Shown here in pieces: positions 58,423 through 64,000 of a DNA stretch of 64,000 nucleotides. The stretch comes from a virus. The stretch is taken from positions 1-64,000 of the IMG/VR virus record IMGVR_UViG_3300030406_003049, one strand, 5' to 3'. The notes beneath the pieces were generated by a model, which was not told the DNA's origin, ran no database searches, and saw only the letters and a list, made by a program, of their open reading frames with translations. How positions within the stretch are numbered: position 1 is the stretch's first letter; the number at the start of each line of letters is the position of its first letter. Position numbers and translations under genes: made by a program.

Positions 58423-58501
58423 TATATATCGTGGGTTCTCAAAGTAAACCATATGGTTGTTTCACTATTACTTTTGTTGTCGTAGACTAGTAGAAACAAC
58501 C
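58423..58501 (-). promoter_or_regulatory. Promoter unit 1 with ACCATATGGT and paired arms
   Basis: On the minus strand: arm GGTTGTTTC (58493-58501), 29-base spacer, arm GAAACAACC (58455-58463), palindrome ACCATATGGT (58448-58457), then AACCC (BRE-like) and GATATATACT (TATA at ~58424-58429). Same layout as units 2-4, with other arm sequences. Confidence 0.7.
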
Positions 58502-58502
58502 T

Positions 58503-58599
58503 TAAAAAAAGGGCGAAGACACCCGCTAAGATTGTGTTTTTTCCTATCTCATAAGAAGTGCTTTTCCCTGCACTATATGAGTTTCCGTCTTAGCGGGTG
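58503..58599 (-). terminator. Structured 3' end: 12-bp stem with an inner hairpin
   Basis: Outer perfect stem CACCCGCTAAGA/TCTTAGCGGGTG (58588-58599 with 58520-58531); inner stems TATGAG/CTCATA (58576-58581 with 58548-58553) and GCACT/AGTGC (58570-58574 with 58557-58561). On the minus strand it ends in CGCCC and T7. An elaborate terminator of the 58649 gene, or a small RNA made from its 3' UTR. Confidence 0.65.
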
Positions 58600-58648
58600 C
58601 TTGCGTGAGTTTGGCGCAACAATGGGTTGTTTTGTGGCTCTAACGGGT

Positions 58649-59107
58649 TTATTCGGTAGCCTCCGTTATGGCTACGGGAAGTGAACCGTCCCAAGTTTTA
58701 TTGTTGTAGTGTTGTCGTAGTTTTCCGGCAGTCATGTTAGCCATCATTGTCGCATATTCGTCAGCGTCAGCGAATAGACCGCCACCGGACTTACCATGCT
58801 TGAAGATAACCGAACTAACCGAGCCGTGATTGTAAAAGTTAGTTGATGCTTCTACAATTTCTGCTTTGATAGCGTTGATTGATGCTTGCACATTCTCCGG
58901 TAGAGTAGAGCGTGAAGGTAGTAAGTCGTCAAGGCTCATAGCCTTAACCAATGCTCTAATACTAGCCCAAAATTGGTCTGCTGATTTTTCATCAGTAGCC
59001 TCAAGTCCGGCCTTGATTGTGTTCTCAAGTGCCGCATTCTTGATTTTCTGTGCTTTCATGTTTGCTTGTAATCCTGTCATTCTGCTTAATGTTCTTTCTA
59101 AATCCAT
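58649..59107 (-). CDS. Paralogous family protein B (FWASIR, W-[DN]-G)
   Basis: 152 residues. QFWASIRALVKAM, LPENVQASINAIK, SGGGLFADADEYATMMANMT and NNKTWDGSLPVAITE align with the genes at 60121 and, more weakly, 56287. Start ATG behind GGAGATGAAAAAAT. Soluble, mostly helical, unknown role. Read from promoter unit 2; the 3' end has a complex terminator. Confidence 0.65.
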   Translation of the reverse strand: MDLERTLSRMTGLQANMKAQKIKNAALENTIKAGLEATDEKSADQFWASIRALVKAMSLDDLLPSRSTLPENVQASINAIKAEIVEASTNFYNHGSVSSVIFKHGKSGGGLFADADEYATMMANMTAGKLRQHYNNKTWDGSLPVAITEATE

Positions 59108-59173
59108 ATTTTTTCATCTCCTGTGTTTTACCACTACTCCAACCCATTGAAGCAATAATAAGTGGGTTCATAG

Positions 59174-59259
59174 TATATATTGGGGTTCAACAAAAGCAAC
59201 ACCATATGGTTGCATCAATAGTTCTTTTTGAATTAAGCATAGCGTTATTAGATGCAACC
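59174..59259 (-). promoter_or_regulatory. Promoter unit 2 with ACCATATGGT and paired arms
   Basis: Minus strand order: GGTTGCATC (59251-59259), spacer of 34, GATGCAACC (59208-59216), ACCATATGGT (59201-59210), AACCCC, ATATATACTA (TATA 59174-59180). A leader of about 60 bases leads to the ribosome site of the 59107 ATG. Confidence 0.7.
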
Positions 59260-59271
59260 TTAAAAAAAGGG

Positions 59272-59303
59272 AAAAACTCCCCAAATCCTAAGAAATGGGG
59301 AGT
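59272..59303 (-). terminator. Terminator of the 59325 gene
   Basis: ACTCCCC / GGGGAGT stem (59297-59303 with 59276-59282), T5 and then T7 on the minus strand. A motif ATCACACTCGGT lies between the stop and this hairpin, as at 60817. Confidence 0.7.
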
Positions 59304-59324
59304 TTTTTTGACCGAGTGTGATGG

Positions 59325-59696
59325 TTAGAAGTAGTCCATGTATGAGGCAATATACTTTGGCTTTCCGTCCCACGCTTCACCGTTTACATACCATTGAAAA
59401 TCCTTTTGATGGATATTAACTCCATTAAATCCGTTCAATCTTTCTTTTGTGGTGTTAGTTGGCCAACCTGCCGAAGTAATCCACAATTTCTTGAAATAAT
59501 ATCTATCACCAAAAGAACTAGGAACTGTATGTTTTGGATATACACATTCGTTGTATGCTATAACATTCCCATGTAATAACAATTCAATTTTTTCTGGTTT
59601 TTCAGTTGGCCCACATACTCTAACTTGAGTATTACCTTTTTTGAATTTCTTTCCCTTTTCAAATGCTCTTAATGCTTCATAAGTTATCTTTCGCAT
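59325..59696 (-). CDS. Early unit 3 protein, unknown
   Basis: 123 residues. Beta-rich: TQVRVCGPTEKPEKIELLLH, YYFKKLWITSAGWPTNTTKE, FQWYVNGEAWDGKP; conserved-looking, with a W-[DN]-G near the end as in the paralogous family, but otherwise different. TATA (59717) lies 26 bases before the ATG, so the mRNA is probably leaderless. Confidence 0.65.
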   Translation of the reverse strand: MRKITYEALRAFEKGKKFKKGNTQVRVCGPTEKPEKIELLLHGNVIAYNECVYPKHTVPSSFGDRYYFKKLWITSAGWPTNTTKERLNGFNGVNIHQKDFQWYVNGEAWDGKPKYIASYMDYF

Positions 59697-59716
59697 ATTA
59701 CTATAATGTTAATTAG

Positions 59717-59797
59717 TATATAGTCGGGTTTCTCAAAAAGATACACCATATGGTTGCTTAACTAATCTTTGGTGGCTTTAGCCTAGTAAAAGCAACC
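59717..59797 (-). promoter_or_regulatory. Promoter unit 3 with ACCATATGGT and paired arms
   Basis: Minus strand: GGTTGCTT (59790-59797), spacer 30, AAGCAACC (59752-59759), ACCATATGGT (59745-59754), AACCCG, CTATATACTA (TATA 59717-59722), then the ATG 26 bases after the TATA start. Confidence 0.7.
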
Positions 59798-59809
59798 TTA
59801 AAAAAATGA

Positions 59810-60120
59810 GAAACTCCGGCTACTCGTTCAAATCCAGTGAATGCGTGATGCTTACAGAAAATAGACGAGGGAATACGAGTATAACTAGTATTCTCGCAGT
59901 ATCAATCTATATGTATCTCCGACCGACTTACATTTACAACTTGACTTTCGCCTTCGTTTCTCAATGGTGTTATGGCCACTAATAACCATAGGAATAGGAC
60001 TAGGGAGCATAACGATTTTAACTCTTAGTTTTCTATTTTTATTTCAATTTCAAAAATGAGTATCGCTATGCTCCCGTTGAATGGGACTGGCGCAACATGG
60101 GGATATTGCATTAGTTAGGC
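59810..60120 (-). other. 311-base gene-free region with inverted repeats
   Basis: No credible coding frame. GGGAGCATA...CGAT (60003-60016) pairs with ATCG...TATGCTCCC (60062-60075), a hairpin after the 60121 gene. A GAATAC/GTATTC hairpin lies near 59871-59893. It probably contains the 3' UTR of the 60121 gene; a small RNA is possible. A GTTCAAATCC string resembles a tRNA T-loop, but no tRNA can be folded. Confidence 0.4.
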
Positions 60121-60615
60121 TTATTCGCTATCCTCCTTAACAGGTAGCGTAAGACCAGTGATGTTATCATCGGTCAATTCACCGTTCCAAAGTTTATTCT
60201 TGTATGAGTCAGTTAGAAGTCTTCTAACTCTCTTACCAAAGTAGTCTGCTAGTTCTTGAATATCAGCGAACTTTTGACCCGATGTATTACGCATAGGCAT
60301 AATAGTATCAATCATCAATTCCGGCTCACCAATACCCACAAAAACATTTACTACCCGATTCACTACAGAATCCACAACGGCTTGAACTTGTGTAGGTAAT
60401 GATGGTTGAGTGCCTTTGCGGATAGGGGAGTTTGGGAGTGTTTGACACAAAGACCTAATACTCGCCCAAAATTGCTCATATTGTTTTTCAGTTTGACCTT
60501 CAACTTGTGCTGATGTTATCATGCCTCTTAGAACTATGTCCAAAGAACCAGCATCGTTCACATCTAGCCAAGTTATAATGCTATTTGTTTTTTCTACTAA
60601 TTTACTATATTCCAT
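60121..60615 (-). CDS. Paralogous family protein C (FWASIR, W-[DN]-G)
   Basis: 164 residues from ATG 60615, behind GGAGATGAAAAAT. EQFWASIRSLCQTLPNS, LPTQVQAVVDSVVNRVVNVF, SGQKFADIQELADYFGKRVR, NKLWNGELTDDNITGL align with the gene at 58649. Helical, soluble, no known fold. Read from promoter unit 4. Three diverged copies in 4 kb suggest repeated duplication of an early gene. Confidence 0.65.
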   Translation of the reverse strand: MEYSKLVEKTNSIITWLDVNDAGSLDIVLRGMITSAQVEGQTEKQYEQFWASIRSLCQTLPNSPIRKGTQPSLPTQVQAVVDSVVNRVVNVFVGIGEPELMIDTIMPMRNTSGQKFADIQELADYFGKRVRRLLTDSYKNKLWNGELTDDNITGLTLPVKEDSE

Positions 60616-60683
60616 ATTTTTCATCTCCTTGATTGTATGCTAACCATACAATATCCCCATGAAGCAATAATAAGTGGGTCTAT

Positions 60684-60765
60684 TCTATATGAAACGGGTA
60701 TTTCAAAGTAAACCATATGGTTGTGTCAGTCATTCTTTTTGATTGCTTCGCTACTAGACACAACC
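60684..60765 (-). promoter_or_regulatory. Promoter unit 4 with ACCATATGGT and paired arms
   Basis: Minus strand: GGTTGTGTC (60757-60765), spacer 29, GACACAACC (60719-60727), ACCATATGGT (60712-60721), ACCCG, then a weaker TATA (CATATAGA). A leader of about 60 bases follows. Confidence 0.65.
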
Positions 60766-60776
60766 CTAAAAAAAGG

Positions 60777-60808
60777 GAAAAAACCGACTACCCCTAAAGA
60801 TAGCCGGT
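60777..60808 (-). terminator. Terminator of the 60832 gene
   Basis: ACCGGCTA / TAGTCGGT stem (60801-60808 with 60783-60790, one mismatch), followed on the minus strand by T6. Preceded by the same ATCACACTCGGT motif as the 59325 gene. Confidence 0.65.
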
Positions 60809-60831
60809 TTTTTTTAACCGAGTGTGATTAT

Positions 60832-61014
60832 TTATCCTAAACATTCATAATCATTCATAATACACGCCCTAAGTTTTTCCCCCTCAAGGTGTGTTAGTCG
60901 CTTTTGGTGTAAATATTGCTCAAACTTTTCAAGAGCATATCTTTCTAATTGTTCACGGCTCATTGATTTGATTAATCTTATTGTATATGGGCTTACATAG
61001 TGTAGTTTCAACAT
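60832..61014 (-). CDS. Small basic helical protein
   Basis: 60 residues from ATG 61014, behind GAGGAATGAAT. MLKLHYVSPYTIRLIKSMS, EQLERYALEKFEQYLHQK: helical, basic. Co-transcribed with the gene at 61017 and ends in a terminator. Unknown. Confidence 0.55.
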   Translation of the reverse strand: MLKLHYVSPYTIRLIKSMSREQLERYALEKFEQYLHQKRLTHLEGEKLRACIMNDYECLG

Positions 61015-61016
61015 AT

Positions 61017-61286
61017 TCATTCCTCCTCATCTGCTTCATTCCAAGCCTCATAAAATCGTCCTAAAAACGCCTCAAAAATATGACCCTGCATTATTTCTCC
61101 AACTTGAAGACCTGTATGTTGGGGTTCAATTTGAATGTTTAACGGTGTTCCTATTACATCGTGATATGTTGTATATATTTCACCGAAATATACAGGGAGT
61201 AAACTCTCTACATATTCATGTATTCCGTCTTCATCATCATATTGCTTTTTGTATTCTTTTACTTCTTCTGCCCAATCTATTGACAT
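61017..61286 (-). CDS. First leftward gene, acidic protein of unknown function
   Basis: 89 residues from ATG 61286. Very acidic (KQYDDEDGIHEYVESLLPVY, end EADEEE). The TATA at ~61309 is 26 bases before the ATG, so the mRNA should be nearly leaderless. DNA mimicry is conceivable from the charge, but not supported further. Confidence 0.6.
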   Translation of the reverse strand: MSIDWAEEVKEYKKQYDDEDGIHEYVESLLPVYFGEIYTTYHDVIGTPLNIQIEPQHTGLQVGEIMQGHIFEAFLGRFYEAWNEADEEE

Positions 61287-61308
61287 ATTATTATAATATG
61301 AATTGGTA

Positions 61309-61374
61309 TATAATCGGGTTATACAAAGCAACACCATATGGTAATACAATCTAGTCTGTTATACAACCATATGG
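61309..61374 (-). promoter_or_regulatory. Promoter unit 5 (two CCATATGG sites)
   Basis: Minus strand: AGCCATATGGTTGTAT (61366-61375 contains CCATATGG), then ACCATATGGT (61333-61342), AACCCG, TTATATACC (TATA). No arm pairing as in units 1-4; a second palindrome takes its place. This is the rightmost leftward promoter, next to the divergence point. Confidence 0.65.
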
Positions 61375-61521
61375 CTTTGTTCCAAAATTTTTTTCTTTGT
61401 TAATTTAGCCTAATTAACCATTAATCGTTAAATTAGGCTCATTAACTACTGATATTAACAAGTTAGGACATAAAACTACAACATTTATTACCTCTATAAT
61501 ATTACGATATGTCAAGGAGGT
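61375..61521. promoter_or_regulatory. Divergence point between leftward and rightward genes
   Basis: AT-rich, no gene. Contains TTAATTTAGCCTAATTAACC and TTAAATTAGGCTCATTAAC, partly inverted copies (AATTTAGCCTAATTAA / TTAAATTAGGC), at 61400-61446. Rightward promoter elements are expected here; ACATTTATTACCTCTATAAT has a weak TATA-like part. Confidence 0.35.
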
Positions 61522-61758
61522 TTGTTCATTAGTGCTGAATTACGAAATAGATTAGATTCCGTAGTTCAAACAATAAGGCAAGTATTACAATATACAAAAG
61601 AGCAAAAAGCGTTTACTGATAAACAAAATAAGGAATTACGCTATGCTCAAGTAGAGTTAAGAAAACTGATTAAGTATATACAGGATATTAAATCAACCAC
61701 TGATAAAGATGAGAGATTTAAGGACTATGGTAATACTAAGCAAACTAAACTATTGTAA
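61522..61758 (+). CDS. First rightward gene: small coiled-coil protein
   Basis: 78 residues if TTG 61522 is the start; AAGGAGG is close upstream (ATT 61528 would give better spacing). Coiled coil LRNRLDSVVQTIRQVLQYTK, ELRYAQVELRKLIKYIQDIK, basic end. It could be a small regulator or terminase small-subunit-like protein, unproven. Confidence 0.5.
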   Translation: MFISAELRNRLDSVVQTIRQVLQYTKEQKAFTDKQNKELRYAQVELRKLIKYIQDIKSTTDKDERFKDYGNTKQTKLL

Positions 61759-61870
61759 GTTAAAGTTTTATTGTGGAAATACATAATATAAGAAAAAAAA
61801 ATTTTCGCTAGTGCTACAAAAATTCCGCCACATTTTTTGAAAAAGTCGTTTAAAATAAAAGGTGAATAAT

Positions 61871-63100
61871 ATGACATGGGAAAATATACTCAAAGACAAA
61901 CCACTACTAGATATGAGAAGAATAAATAATCTATATTCCCCATATATTGCATATCATGTAGCAGGGTTGATAGAATCCGAACTTTATGGAAAACTTAGAA
62001 CTATTCCGTATAATGAAAAAATAAGCGACGCTTTAGAATATTGCATTAGTTTTGATTATAACGAATTTGCAGAAGAGATATTTAGTGGAAGCAAGGGCGA
62101 CTATGGTATAGCAGATAAAGAAGCCGAAGGGTTGTATAATGATGGTAAAAAATTTGGTGGTAAATTTACTCTTAAAGTAAGATGGGAAAAACCCATGTAT
62201 CAGTTTGAAGGAGTAGAAGAAGTTGGTAAAAAATTAGACGGTGTTGAATTAGATATAGAATATGAAGGTTCATGGGCTAAAAATTATCAAGGTGTAAAAC
62301 TAGGAAAGGGGCAGAATGTTAAAAATTTCAAAATCAATGCTTCTTCAATTAAAAAACAACTAGACGAGGCACTAGAAGGTGCAACCATTAAACACGACGG
62401 AGAAGAATATGGAGTAATGTTAAGATTTTTAGACAAGCCTGACTTTAAAATTAAGGCTCTTCAAGACTTAATTGGGCGAGCATATATGGACTATGGCGGC
62501 ACTATTGGTGACGACCCTGCAAGAAGTTATCCAAATTATAATAAAAGACCAACTAGTAAAACTAAGAAAGAGTCTTGGCGTAGCGTTTTGCGAACTAGTG
62601 CTAACTTTGGCGGTAAGGGTAGAAGGAGCGACAAGAAAGTAGATGCTTATATGAAGGCTCTTGATATTGACAATGACCCCGAATCCATAGCAGATATGCA
62701 ATCCGGTAAAAAACTCATACAAAATGATGTAGAAATTGCCGAAGGAATAAGTGTAGATGATTTCTACAAAATAATGGATAAAGCGAATGTAAGTCAAGAA
62801 AAGTTAGAAGAAGAAGAAGAAGAGGCAGATGCGGAAGGTAGAGATGAACTGATTTTTTACTTGCAGGGTGAAATGTCATCACTTGGTAAATTGGATTTAA
62901 ATATAACTGTTCCTAATCTTGAGGAGCGAAACACAAAGCGTAGCAGATATGGTTATATTGATGGAACTTATACCCCACTTACTTTTAACGAATATATGGA
63001 ATTAGAAAACATAAAGGCTAAACAACATATATTTGAGATTGAAAAAGTAAAAGAAGGTTTTATGAAAATTTTTGAAGAAGTAAAAACATTAGGTGAATAA
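61871..63100 (+). CDS. MTW-family protein 1, 409 aa, unknown
   Basis: ATG 61871 behind AAAAGGTGAATAAT; the first codons are MTWENILK. Helical N-terminus, mixed alpha/beta middle (GGKFTLKVRWEKPMYQFEG, LDGVELDIEYEGSWAK), acidic stretch EEEEEEADAEG, C-terminal helix. No family recognised. First of four consecutive genes that share the ribosome site and the start of the protein, so probably one virion or assembly module. Confidence 0.65.
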   Translation: MTWENILKDKPLLDMRRINNLYSPYIAYHVAGLIESELYGKLRTIPYNEKISDALEYCISFDYNEFAEEIFSGSKGDYGIADKEAEGLYNDGKKFGGKFTLKVRWEKPMYQFEGVEEVGKKLDGVELDIEYEGSWAKNYQGVKLGKGQNVKNFKINASSIKKQLDEALEGATIKHDGEEYGVMLRFLDKPDFKIKALQDLIGRAYMDYGGTIGDDPARSYPNYNKRPTSKTKKESWRSVLRTSANFGGKGRRSDKKVDAYMKALDIDNDPESIADMQSGKKLIQNDVEIAEGISVDDFYKIMDKANVSQEKLEEEEEEADAEGRDELIFYLQGEMSSLGKLDLNITVPNLEERNTKRSRYGYIDGTYTPLTFNEYMELENIKAKQHIFEIEKVKEGFMKIFEEVKTLGE

Positions 63101-63101
63101 T

Positions 63102-63377
63102 ATGACATGGAAAGATATGTTGAAGAAAGATGATGGAAGAAAGGAATTGAGACGAGAGATACTTCATCATAGAAGGAAGAAAGAAAGCAAGAAGCGTCAA
63201 ATGGATAGGAAGAACCAAGATAGTAAAAAACCAAAAAGAAAAGTGAATTATGCTAATCCAACAAGACTTGAGGATTTTCCTGAACATATAAAGGGAATTA
63301 GCCTACCTAGTAGTTTTGACCCCGATAAAGATAGTGTAGAAGATTATCTTAAAGACCCTAAAAGATTTGAAAGGTGA
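63102..63377 (+). CDS. MTW-family protein 2, basic
   Basis: 91 residues, ATG 63102 behind TTAGGTGAATAAT. MTWKDMLK start, strongly basic N-terminal half (REILHHRRKKESKKRQMDRK), then YANPTRLEDFPEHIKGISLP and an acidic end. Could bind DNA or an acidic partner. Unknown. Confidence 0.65.
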   Translation: MTWKDMLKKDDGRKELRREILHHRRKKESKKRQMDRKNQDSKKPKRKVNYANPTRLEDFPEHIKGISLPSSFDPDKDSVEDYLKDPKRFER

Positions 63378-63382
63378 ATAAT

Positions 63383-63634
63383 ATGACATGGAAAGATGAG
63401 ATAAAGAAAAGAGCATATCGTTATGATGGTGTTTTTTTAGTTAAGTTAAGAGAGGCAATAGATGATTTGGCTTCCGATTTAGAAGATATTGTTAGTGAAA
63501 AAGATATTAAGGAAATGGCTGAAAAATACAAGCAAAATTTTAGCCGTTATGAAATAGTCATTATGGCTTTAGAAGATGAAGCAAGAAAAATACAAGACCA
63601 ATTAACCGAAGATGCTGAAACGGCAAAATACTAA
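63383..63634 (+). CDS. MTW-family protein 3
   Basis: 83 residues, ATG 63383 behind AAAGGTGAATAAT. MTWKDEIKKR, then helices (LREAIDDLASDLEDIV, DIKEMAEKYKQNFSRY, MALEDEARKIQDQL). Acidic coiled-coil type. Unknown role. Confidence 0.65.
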   Translation: MTWKDEIKKRAYRYDGVFLVKLREAIDDLASDLEDIVSEKDIKEMAEKYKQNFSRYEIVIMALEDEARKIQDQLTEDAETAKY

Positions 63635-63644
63635 GGTGAATAAT

Positions 63645-64000
63645 ATGACATGGAAAAACGCTATTCGCAAGGCAAGAGTATATGATTTTACATATACTAC
63701 TGAACTTGAGAGGCGTAAGCATGGTAGATTGCATTCTATTACTGGTGGAAAGGGTGTCTATGAAACTGATTATGAAAAAGTCATAATTGAATGGAGTTTG
63801 ACTTTTGAGAATAGCGAAGATTCAGTATATATCCAAGAGCCGAATATTGACAAAATTACTGTAGTGGGTGTTGATGCTTCTTTTGATGAGGGCTTTGATG
63901 CGGCTAATATGGAATGGGATATAGAAAATAAAGATGTTGTAGTAGATGATGTTCAAGCAGATATATATTTAAGCACTAAGGAATTACCTATGACTTTGAT
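63645..64000 (+). CDS. MTW-family protein 4 (runs off the window)
   Basis: At least 118 residues, ATG 63645 behind CTAAGGTGAATAAT. MTWKNAIRKARVYDFTYT, then beta-rich (YEKVIIEWSLTFENS, IDKITVVGVDASF). Continues beyond 64000. Same first residues as the three genes before it. Confidence 0.65.
   Translation, partial: MTWKNAIRKARVYDFTYTTELERRKHGRLHSITGGKGVYETDYEKVIIEWSLTFENSEDSVYIQEPNIDKITVVGVDASFDEGFDAANMEWDIENKDVVVDDVQADIYLSTKELPMTL

Noticed and set aside
59820-59860. GTTCAAATCC string that looks like a tRNA T-loop
   Set aside because: Four of five T-stem pairs can form, but no matching acceptor, D or anticodon arm lies at the needed distance on either strand.
58448-60765. Arms of the promoter units as integron attC-like recombination sites
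   Set aside because: attC sites have AAC first and GTT last with an extrahelical-base pattern; here the order is GTT first and AAC last, and the units sit at promoters with no integrase gene in the window.

Overview
The window looks like about 64 kb of the genome of a tailed (Caudoviricetes) virus of an archaeon, most like the magroviruses of marine Poseidoniales (Marine Group II Euryarchaeota). The basis is the combination of a siphovirus-type tail module with an archaeal replication set (family B DNA polymerase, PCNA, RFC small subunit, AEP primase, OB-type ssDNA-binding protein, ATP-dependent DNA ligase, ERCC4/XPF-type nuclease, Cas4-like nuclease), archaeal TFB and PC4-like transcription factors, AT-rich DNA, TATA/BRE-like promoters and ribosome sites of the form AGGTGA. 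Host assignment is inference from gene content; no host marker is present.

Layout. 61.5-64 kb and 1-21.4 kb read rightward; 21.5-61.35 kb reads leftward. Transcription diverges near 61.4 kb and converges at 21.40-21.51 kb, where two oppositely oriented hairpin terminators sit back to back. Terminase, portal and major capsid genes are not in the window; the rightward genes at both window edges suggest that they lie in missing sequence joining 64.0 kb to 1, in a circular or permuted map.

1-21.4 kb: virion genes, mainly tail: connector-like protein, tail-completion candidate, tail tube candidate, tail chaperone with a programmed -1 frameshift, tape measure, distal tail proteins, a 2,893-residue baseplate/fibre protein, receptor-binding candidates and a spermidine-synthase-like methyltransferase fold. 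21.5-41 kb: replication, recombination and repair. The DNA polymerase is split into two genes exactly before motif C. 41-56 kb: a dense series of small genes with histone-fold and PC4-like proteins, a group I chaperonin pair (GroEL and a short GroES), TFB, a UvrD-type helicase, many zinc-ribbon microproteins and, most strikingly, a ubiquitin-like protein ending in Gly-Gly, an E1-like adenylyltransferase and a JAMM peptidase: the parts of a protein-conjugation (sampylation-like) or sulfur-carrier system. 56-61.4 kb: short transcription units with elaborate promoters, a candidate iteron-type replication origin (56.95-57.36 kb), and a three-member paralogous family. 61.5-64 kb: a rightward series of genes sharing an identical ribosome site and start, coding for Met-Thr-Trp.

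How it may work together (inference): the 57-61 kb units would be expressed first from strong TATA promoters marked by ACCATATGGT and by a hairpin whose arms change sequence but keep their pairing; the leftward genes then replicate the genome and redirect host transcription and protein homeostasis; the rightward genes build the virion. The strongest candidates for undescribed biology are the Ubl-E1-JAMM set, the covarying promoter hairpins, the split polymerase, the histone-fold protein and a structured RNA candidate at 33.45-33.60 kb.
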